The translations under genes were made by a program, and so were the position numbers. Under the pieces are notes generated by a model. That model saw nothing but the letters and a program-made list of their open reading frames with translations. It was not told where the DNA came from and did no database searches. Positions 6,912-11,838 of a stretch of 12,633 nucleotides of DNA are shown here, in pieces. Source of the stretch: Candidatus Sigynarchaeota archaeon (GTDB lineage Archaea > Asgardarchaeota > Lokiarchaeia > Sigynarchaeales > Sigynarchaeaceae); assembly GCA_030587525.1 (NCBI GenBank), contig JAUQYW010000023.1, positions 1 through 12,633 of the forward strand, in the 5' to 3' direction. Numbering within the stretch: the first letter of the stretch is position 1; each line of letters opens with the position of its first letter.

Positions 6912-7838
6912 ATGGTATGCCGTGCTGCTCGCTATCGATGGGTTCGATTGAAGCAGACATGCATTTGCGCCGCGCTGCTCGCCCTTGTGATCGAGTCGTG
7001 TACCGCGCCGGCCGCCGCCATGTTCGAGGTGCAGTGGTTTCCTTCCGATGGCACCGTTTGCGAGTACGCGGTGCGCTGGGACTTCCGCTACGACAACGGT
7101 ACGACGTACAACGACACGCTGTTCCGCGTGTATAATGATACGGGGGCATCTGTTAATTCACAGATCTTGGTTTATACAGAGGAAGCAGAATCGCACATAC
7201 GCGCTTTGCAAGGTATCCCTAGTTTCGTGCTACTTGCAGACCACGTGCTTGTTTCTATCAAGAACACATACAGCGATGGACAACCGGGGAACATCACGCG
7301 GCACCTGACCGTCACGGCTGGAAACCTGACATTTGAAAATATCATAGTAAATTTCATCATATATTTTAATGATACTAGTAGGGGCTATAGCTATAATCCC
7401 CCTAGCGATGATAATCTTGCAAAAAACACCTTCATCAGTTCACTCACGCGGTTCAGTGATTATTTTAACAATTCCTTGCAACTCGGCGAGCCAGTGGTGC
7501 AGCTTTTTTACAACGGGTCAGTTCCAGAAGCGATTCCACGAGTCGCCAACCGGACCGCCGATACTATCGTCGCTTCCTCAAATTACACCTTCAGCACACC
7601 TCATGGACCTAAAACGACAGGCCAGATATACGTCGGAGATCTTTCAGGCCAAGTCTTGCGATATCAAATCGATGAGTATGATCCTACCACAGGGGTTTCA
7701 CTAGTCTCGTACTCCTACTTGCGGCAAGTGGCACCAGTTCGAGATTTCACGGGGATCATCGCCGGTGTGATTGGCGGGGGCGCAGCAATCGGCATCGTGG
7801 CAGTCGTGATGGCCAAGCGTCGCAAAATAAGGAGTTGA
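6912..7838 (+). CDS. Secreted, C-terminally anchored surface protein (paralogue 1), unknown function
   Basis: I do not recognise a family. The 308 residues show a signal peptide (basic n-region, hydrophobic core CAALLALVIE, cleavage likely after APAAA near residue 36), an ectodomain of about 240 residues, one transmembrane helix at about 280-300 rich in Gly/Ala/Ile/Val, and a basic tail KRRKIRS: a type I membrane protein facing outward. About ten N-X-S/T sequons (for example NGTT, YNDT, GNIT, GNLT, NNS, NGS, NRT, NYT) suggest dense N-glycosylation, as in archaeal S-layer-associated proteins. Alternating hydrophobic/polar patterning suggests beta structure. No Shine-Dalgarno is evident. ATG 6912 fits the TATA box; TTG 6948 would give a signal peptide more like that of paralogue 2. 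Paralogue 2 follows after 22 bases, probably on the same transcript. Confidence 0.75.
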   Translation: MVCRAARYRWVRLKQTCICAALLALVIESCTAPAAAMFEVQWFPSDGTVCEYAVRWDFRYDNGTTYNDTLFRVYNDTGASVNSQILVYTEEAESHIRALQGIPSFVLLADHVLVSIKNTYSDGQPGNITRHLTVTAGNLTFENIIVNFIIYFNDTSRGYSYNPPSDDNLAKNTFISSLTRFSDYFNNSLQLGEPVVQLFYNGSVPEAIPRVANRTADTIVASSNYTFSTPHGPKTTGQIYVGDLSGQVLRYQIDEYDPTTGVSLVSYSYLRQVAPVRDFTGIIAGVIGGGAAIGIVAVVMAKRRKIRS

Positions 7839-7860
7839 TCAACGGGTCGAAGGATTTTCT

Positions 7861-8781
7861 ATGAAATTGAAATTATCTTGCGGGTGTGCCGCGCTGGTCG
7901 TTCTCGTAATCGCATCGTGGGCCGCGCCGGCCACCGCCATGTTCGAGGTGCAGTGGTTTCCCGCCGATGGCAGCGCGTGCGAGTACGCGGTGCGCTGGGA
8001 TTTCCGCTACGACAACGGGACGACGTACGACGACACGTTATTTCGCGTGTACAACGATACTAGTTCTTTTCCTGAACCTGGCGAGATCAGAATTTATGCG
8101 GAAGAAGCAGAAGCACACATCGATGCGATAAAAGTTGATCCGGGTTTAATCCTGTTGGCGGAACACGCGCCGATCACCATCAAGAACACGTATAGCGATG
8201 CGTCGAACGGGAATCTCACGCGACACTTTACCGTGACCGCCGGGAATTTGACTTTTGATGATAAGACGACGTCTTTCATCATCACCACGGTCTCTGGTCA
8301 TCAATACTTCATCCCGGATCCCACGGATAATCTCGTCCCTATGGGTTCGTTTATCACTAATAATGATACCCGATTCCTCGATTATATCAACGCTTCTTTG
8401 AGCACGGGCGATCCCGTGATAATTTGTCTCTATAACGGTTCGTATGCTTTCTGGATTCCACGCGTTACCGAGCGAACCTCGGACAGCATCATCGCCATAG
8501 CGAATTACACGATACAAATACCGGAGGACTTTTTCCAAGAAAGTTTCTACGTCGCAGACTTCTCAGGGCAAGTCTCGCAGTTCAAATATACCCGACATAA
8601 CGTCACGGACGAAATTGCCAAGGTTTCTTATACGTTCTCACGATCCACGTCACCACCGCGAGACTTTACCCTGATCATCACTACCATAATCGCAGGAGGC
8701 ATTGCTGCGGGAGTCGTGATCGCCGTGATGGTCACAAAGCGCAGAAGAACACGAACTGGCCCAATAACTCCGAGATTATAA
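7861..8781 (+). CDS. Secreted, C-terminally anchored surface protein (paralogue 2), unknown function
   Basis: Tandem paralogue of the preceding gene: 306 residues with signal peptide 1-26 (MKLKLSCGCAALVVLVIASW, cleavage after ATA), an ectodomain with about nine N-glycosylation sequons, a transmembrane helix at about 270-291 and the basic tail KRRRTRTG. Shared blocks are MFEVQWF...CEYAVRWDFRYDNGTTY, IKNTYSD, TRH-TVTAGNLTF, the YNGS...IPRV region, SGQV and RDFT before the membrane helix. The rest has diverged strongly. The first 41 mature codons match paralogue 1 at 109 of 123 bases, far more than the remainder. GAAGGA at 7849-7854 is a plausible Shine-Dalgarno for ATG 7861. Function is unknown; a surface structural, adhesive or ligand-binding role is only a guess. 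Confidence 0.8.
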   Translation: MKLKLSCGCAALVVLVIASWAAPATAMFEVQWFPADGSACEYAVRWDFRYDNGTTYDDTLFRVYNDTSSFPEPGEIRIYAEEAEAHIDAIKVDPGLILLAEHAPITIKNTYSDASNGNLTRHFTVTAGNLTFDDKTTSFIITTVSGHQYFIPDPTDNLVPMGSFITNNDTRFLDYINASLSTGDPVIICLYNGSYAFWIPRVTERTSDSIIAIANYTIQIPEDFFQESFYVADFSGQVSQFKYTRHNVTDEIAKVSYTFSRSTSPPRDFTLIITTIIAGGIAAGVVIAVMVTKRRRTRTGPITPRL

Positions 8782-8856
8782 CAAAGGGTACTGCTGTGAT
8801 AAGAAACGTGTCATGATCAGAAATCTTGCACGAAATCGCCATGTGATAATAACCCC

Positions 8857-8863
8857 TTTTTTT
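8857..8863 (+). terminator. T7 terminator of the surface-protein pair
   Basis: Seven T preceded by CCCC lie 76 bases past the stop of paralogue 2. This fits a U-tract archaeal terminator. Confidence 0.45.
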
Positions 8864-9112
8864 CGCCGTGGTTTGAGGCCACTGCCATGACGTCATGCTA
8901 AACTGATTGTGATCGAAAATTGCCAAGACCAATATTTGGTAAAATCATGATGGCCTTTCAAAATTGAATAGCGTAAGAATCATGGAGGATTTTTTTATAT
9001 CGAACAAGATTAAATAACGTGGTAAATACGATAATCGATTTAATCTATCTCCTCGACTCAGTCTCTTCTTCACAAGTAAAGAACATTTGGGGTATTTTTT
9101 TATCCAACCAAT

Positions 9113-9121
9113 CATTAAAAA
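9113..9121 (+). promoter_or_regulatory. Probable TATA box of rpl30e
   Basis: An ATTAAAAAT-type box lies about 50 bases upstream of ATG 9165. The predicted start near 9143 gives a leader of about 22 bases containing GTGAGTGAT (9155-9163), which resembles the GGTGAT part of the archaeal Shine-Dalgarno. Confidence 0.45.
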
Positions 9122-9164
9122 TCATATTGCGAAAAGTGCGTTACCAAGAAACACGTGAGTGATA

Positions 9165-9494
9165 ATGTCCGAGAAATCCAAGATGGCCTTGCTGAACCGG
9201 AATTTGCGCATCGTTGTCAAGACCGGGAAGATCGTCATGGGCCAGAAGAACGTGCTGCGGAACTTGCGAACGAGCCAAGCGAAATTGCTCATCGTCGCCG
9301 AAAATTTGCCTGCCGAGTATAAGAAGACCCTCTTGTACCACGTGCAGATGCAAAGCCGGAAGATCGACGTCTTCACCTACCCGGGCAGCAGCTGGGACCT
9401 AGGAAACCAAGCAGGCAGGCCACACATGGTCGGAGCAATCCTGATCGAGTCGCCGGGCGACTCGAAGATCCTCGACGTCGTGAAAGAATTCTGA
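9165..9494 (+). CDS. rpl30e: Large-subunit ribosomal protein L30e (eL30)
   Basis: Ribosomal protein eL30, of the L7Ae/L30e/S12e RNA-binding fold, binds the 23S rRNA in the large subunit. It is found in archaea and eukaryotes and lies next to rpoA2 and nusA in most archaea. The 109-residue product has the family pattern: a short basic start, RIVVKTGKIVMGQKNVLRNL, a hydrophobic strand KLLIVAENLP, YHVQMQ, then the late SSWDLGNQAGRPHMVGAILI, where the family typically has a conserved LG..CG(K/R) element; here the equivalent is LGNQAGR, with Gln-Ala in place of the usual residues. A GTG at 9159 would add two residues, but ATG 9165 is the natural start. nusA follows after 75 bases. Confidence 0.92.
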   Translation: MSEKSKMALLNRNLRIVVKTGKIVMGQKNVLRNLRTSQAKLLIVAENLPAEYKKTLLYHVQMQSRKIDVFTYPGSSWDLGNQAGRPHMVGAILIESPGDSKILDVVKEF

Positions 9495-9569
9495 TCAAGC
9501 ATCAAGAATTAACATGAAAAATACCAGAAATCAAGAATTTAAACCGAAAACACGAGTTGCGAAAATAGT

Positions 9570-9986
9570 ATGGGATATACCCTAGATCAAACCAATATAC
9601 AGTTCATATCGTACTTCGAAAATATAAGTGGCGCGACGATCGACGATTGCATGACCGAGGATAACCGGATCATCTTTATCGTGAAAAAGGGTCAGGCGGG
9701 TCTCGCCATCGGGAAAAAGGGAGCGAACATCAAGAAAGCCTCGCACGATCTCAAGAAGGAAATCGAGATCATCGAGAACGGCGACAATGCCCAGGAGCTG
9801 ATCAAGAATGCGCTTTCTCCGGCGGAAATCCAGGAAATCACGATTTCCGAGGGCCGTGCGATGGTGAAGATCGATCCCAAGTTCCGTGGCATGGCCATTG
9901 GCAAGGGTGGCTCGAAAATCGACCGTTGCAGGAAGTTGCTCCAGCGCCATTTTGATATCGACGAAGTAATCTTGACCAAGGTTTAA
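9570..9986 (+). CDS. nusA: Archaeal NusA-like KH-domain transcription factor
   Basis: Archaeal NusA consists of two KH RNA-binding domains without the N-terminal RNA-polymerase-binding and S1 domains of bacterial NusA, and is thought to bind RNA during elongation or termination. The 138-residue product has the expected length (about 140). KH1 carries IGKKG at 47-51 and KH2 carries GKGG at 111-114, both in the GXXG loop that contacts RNA, each followed by a basic helix. ATG 9570 lacks an obvious Shine-Dalgarno. A GAATTTAAAC box at about 9534-9543 could drive a near-leaderless transcript, or the gene may be read through from rpl30e. The stop codon lies at the base of an 8-bp hairpin (9985-10013). 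Confidence 0.95.
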   Translation: MGYTLDQTNIQFISYFENISGATIDDCMTEDNRIIFIVKKGQAGLAIGKKGANIKKASHDLKKEIEIIENGDNAQELIKNALSPAEIQEITISEGRAMVKIDPKFRGMAIGKGGSKIDRCRKLLQRHFDIDEVILTKV

Positions 9987-10013
9987 TGCCGCTGCATCCA
10001 TTCCCGCGGCATT
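9985..10013 (+). terminator. Hairpin overlapping the nusA stop codon
   Basis: AATGCCGC (9985-9992) and GCGGCATT (10006-10013) form a perfect 8-bp stem with a 13-base loop, starting inside the nusA TAA stop. No T-run follows, so it may be an RNA-stability or processing element rather than a classical terminator. Confidence 0.5.
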
Positions 10014-10198
10014 GATAATGCCTTCATTCTCTTTAAATGTTCCCCGCGGTCATGGCATGGCTCCAGCGAAGGCAATACCGCGCATCTGCTACGTGTGATG
10101 GCACGCAGCTTGTCCTCACGAGCCGTCGTGGCCGTGACACTCATTTTAAGCAGCAATCGAAAAAAATAGGATGAAAGAAACAGGTAGATAATGCAGGT
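9987..10198. other. Convergent intergenic region between nusA and rps7, GC-rich and hairpin-rich
   Basis: After the nusA hairpin comes a TATA-like CTTTAAATG (10031-10039) and a GC-rich block with three successive inverted repeats: CGCGGT/ACCGCG (10045-10050/10077-10082), CTGC/GCAG with inner GTG/CAC (10086-10108), and CACGA/TCGTG with a GCCG loop (10117-10130). An A7 run at 10160-10166 is the T7 end of the rps7 strand. I see no gene here. The TATA would start transcription inside the first hairpin, so it does not fit a simple small RNA. Confidence 0.4.
10160..10166 (-). terminator. T7 terminator of the rps12-rps7 unit
   Basis: On the minus strand, seven T lie 33 bases past the rps7 stop. This matches the T7 tracts after the SIS gene and the surface-protein pair. 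Confidence 0.5.
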
Positions 10199-11068
10199 TT
10201 ACCTTGCCGAGAACGAGATGCGCTCCTTCTCTTCTTTCCTGGCGATCGCGAAGGACGCCGAATCGCCCTTGGCCGCGGCGAGTATCTCGTCGGTGAGGCA
10301 TTCCTCGATCGTGATGGGGCTGTTATGCGACCGCCGCGAGGCGCCGAGCGCCAGGAAGTGTATCGCCATATCGACGCGACGAGCAGGTGCCACGTCCACG
10401 GCCGACTGGTAGGAGATTCCACCCATGCTGATGCGCGTCGTGTCCTCGCGAGGCGAGGCATTCTCGATGGCTTGCACGAGGAGCTGCACGGGGTTTTCGC
10501 CGGTCTTCAAGTTGATGAGCTCAAACGAACGACGGATGACGTTGATCGCGTGCTGTTTCTTGCCCGCGCGGTACGAGGTGCGCTTGCCCTTGACGCGTGC
10601 CCGGATCGTGCCCGGGGTCATCATGCGGTTTGCGAGCCGCTCGACCAGGCTTTGCTTGTGCTTCCAGAATCGTTTGCGGGTGAAGATGCCGTGGAAATGC
10701 GGCACACCAATGTCGCGCAAGTTCATGTACCGCTGCAATCCCTTGTCCCGCACCTTGACGGCGGTGGTCCACTTCCCGAAGAGCAAGATGTTCGTGCCCG
10801 TGACGGGTTCCTCGTCCTTGCCAACCTTGGGCTCTTCCTCCTCGGGCTCGCCTTCTTCCTCGGGAGCTTCGGTTTCTTCGGGGGTCTCGGGAGCTGCGGT
10901 AACTTTTGGAGCAGGGGCTTCGGCGGGAGCTGCGGGAGCAGGTGCAGGGGCCTCGGCGGGAGCTGCGGGAGCAGGTGCTGCGGCAGGCTCGGTCTTCGTT
11001 TCCTCGGGCTTCTGCTCGGCTGCCGGCTCCTCCGGAGCCTCCTCGTCCTTCTTCTTTCGTTTTGCCAT
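10199..11068 (-). CDS. rps7: Small-subunit ribosomal protein S7 (uS7) with a long acidic Ala/Pro/Glu N-terminal extension
   Basis: uS7 binds the 3' major domain of 16S rRNA at the head of the small subunit near the E site and mRNA exit. Residues 93-289 are a full archaeal/eukaryotic-type S7: LFGKWTT (96-102), HFHGIF, LVERLANRMM, FELINLKTGENPVQLLVQAI, ASPREDTTRI, AVDVAPARRVD, ITIEECLTDEILAAAKGDS and a C-terminal R. Residues 1-92 are an extra segment: a basic start MAKRKKK, then a low-complexity Ala/Pro/Glu stretch ending in EEEGEPEEEEP, encoded partly by a 33-bp tandem repeat. Archaeal S7 is usually about 190-220 residues, so this tail is unusual. The start is well supported: it lies 8 bases past the rps12 stop, with GAGGT at 11080-11084 as Shine-Dalgarno. 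Confidence 0.95.
   Translation of the reverse strand: MAKRKKKDEEAPEEPAAEQKPEETKTEPAAAPAPAAPAEAPAPAPAAPAEAPAPKVTAAPETPEETEAPEEEGEPEEEEPKVGKDEEPVTGTNILLFGKWTTAVKVRDKGLQRYMNLRDIGVPHFHGIFTRKRFWKHKQSLVERLANRMMTPGTIRARVKGKRTSYRAGKKQHAINVIRRSFELINLKTGENPVQLLVQAIENASPREDTTRISMGGISYQSAVDVAPARRVDMAIHFLALGASRRSHNSPITIEECLTDEILAAAKGDSASFAIARKEEKERISFSAR
10918..10983 (-). repeat. 33-bp tandem duplication inside the S7 extension
   Basis: Two adjacent 33-bp units (10918-10950 and 10951-10983) differ at only a few bases and encode an 11-residue Ala/Pro/Glu unit (of the form APAPAAPAEAP) twice. The segment is GC-rich and in frame, suggesting growth by slippage or unequal exchange. Confidence 0.85.
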
Positions 11069-11076
11069 GGCTACGT

Positions 11077-11517
11077 CTACCTCGTTGGTTTCTCTCGCTT
11101 TCCTTGTAACATCGCGAGGACGGAGATTCCATTGATTTTAATAACGCACCAGCGGACTCCAGGAATGTCACCCTTGGCACGGCCACGGGCACCACCGATA
11201 CCTTGCACGATCACTTCGTCGTGCTCTTGCACGAAGTTCAGCGTGCCGTCGCCGGGCAAGAATGCGGTGATTGTTTTAGCGTTTTTCTTCAATTGTACGC
11301 GCACGCATTTTCGAATGCCAGAATTGGGCTTCTTTTCCTCCCTTCCCACCTTTTCTAGCACGATTCCAGACGCTTGCGCAGTTCCTTGCAGCGGATCGGC
11401 CTTGTACTTGAGCCCCATTGACCTTTGGAGGTAGTTGTAGTCCGACCACTTAAATTTCTGCCGTTTCTTCTTGAGTTTTCTACCCGCAAACTCGCCACGC
11501 GGTGATTTATTTGCCAT
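11077..11517 (-). CDS. rps12: Small-subunit ribosomal protein S12 (uS12)
   Basis: uS12 sits at the decoding centre of the small subunit and helps monitor codon-anticodon pairing. The 146-residue product has archaeal/eukaryotic length and motifs: a basic N-terminus, KWSDYNYLQRSMG, KADPLQGTAQASGIVLEKVG, the decoding loop KKPNSGIRKC (Pro64-Asn65-Ser66), FLPGDGTLNFVQEHDEVIV, and the second loop GGARGRAKGDIPGVRW. ATG 11517 is preceded by GTGAT at 11521-11525, matching the GGTGAT-type anti-Shine-Dalgarno target, and by a TATA box at 11552-11559. It forms a two-gene unit with rps7, which starts 8 bases after the stop. The unit is inverted relative to rpl30e-nusA; in most archaea all four are co-directional. 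Confidence 0.97.
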   Translation of the reverse strand: MANKSPRGEFAGRKLKKKRQKFKWSDYNYLQRSMGLKYKADPLQGTAQASGIVLEKVGREEKKPNSGIRKCVRVQLKKNAKTITAFLPGDGTLNFVQEHDEVIVQGIGGARGRAKGDIPGVRWCVIKINGISVLAMLQGKREKPTR

Positions 11518-11838
11518 TACATCACATTAATCAGTAAAATTTTATGACGAATATTATAAGACCGATAGTGATAGGATAATTAAATCAATTTCGGAACGCT
11601 GTTAACAAATCCTAGCAAATTCACCTATATTATAACGACCATCTTCATCAATATTCTATAAAAATCAACCTTCTGGAATTGTCGGCGCTTGGGGCTCAAT
11701 TTGTCCTCACGATTTCGATCATGATACTCTCGTTTTCCAGGAGATTCGAGCATCGGCAATGCAAATGCACATTTACATTTGCAAATTTGTCGCCATTCGG
11801 GCACGAAGCAGAAACGCGTGAAACAGCAGTGCACGAGA
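11518..11838. other. Intergenic region between the HdrB-like gene and rps12
   Basis: No gene is supported in these 321 bases. Near rps12 lies its promoter. Further right, an 8-bp inverted repeat TGCAAATG/CATTTGCA (11760-11767/11776-11783) with an 8-base spacer lies downstream of the HdrB-like gene. T5 on the minus strand at about 11659-11663 may end that gene's transcript. A short minus-strand frame starting with TTG at 11846 overlaps the HdrB stop but has no recognisable features. Confidence 0.4.
11552..11559 (-). promoter_or_regulatory. TATA box of rps12-rps7
   Basis: TTATAATA on the minus strand predicts a transcription start near 11530, giving a short leader of about 12 bases that contains the GTGAT ribosome-binding motif (11521-11525) before ATG 11517. 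Confidence 0.55.

Larger units (their letters stand above)
8782..9164. other. AT-rich intergenic region with three T7 tracts and a possible structured RNA
   Basis: No credible gene is seen. T7 at 8857-8863 probably ends the surface-protein transcript. A perfect 12-bp palindrome CATGACGTCATG lies at 8886-8897. A two-part stem (8876-8890 with 8945-8956) encloses a hairpin at 8928-8940 and is followed by T7 at 8990-8996. A third T7 is at 9095-9101. TATA-like boxes occur at 8846-8852, 9010-9017 and 9113-9121; the last fits rpl30e. Confidence 0.5.

Noticed and set aside
6901..7020. Possible frameshift in the signal peptide of surface gene 1 (a different-frame ATG at 6901)
   Set aside because: The 6901 frame stops after 16 codons, while the ATG 6912 frame gives a normal basic/hydrophobic signal peptide in line with the TATA box.
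6917..7135. Alternative-frame reading frame over the head of surface gene 1, mirrored at 7878-8063 in surface gene 2
   Set aside because: Similarity of the two alternative-frame products follows automatically from DNA conservation of the main frame; the Arg-rich composition is typical of a shadow frame.
10325..11434. 369-codon open frame on the plus strand across rps7 and rps12
   Set aside because: It is antisense to two unmistakable ribosomal genes and its Gly/Leu/Arg-rich product is the shadow of the Ala/Pro/Glu repeats.
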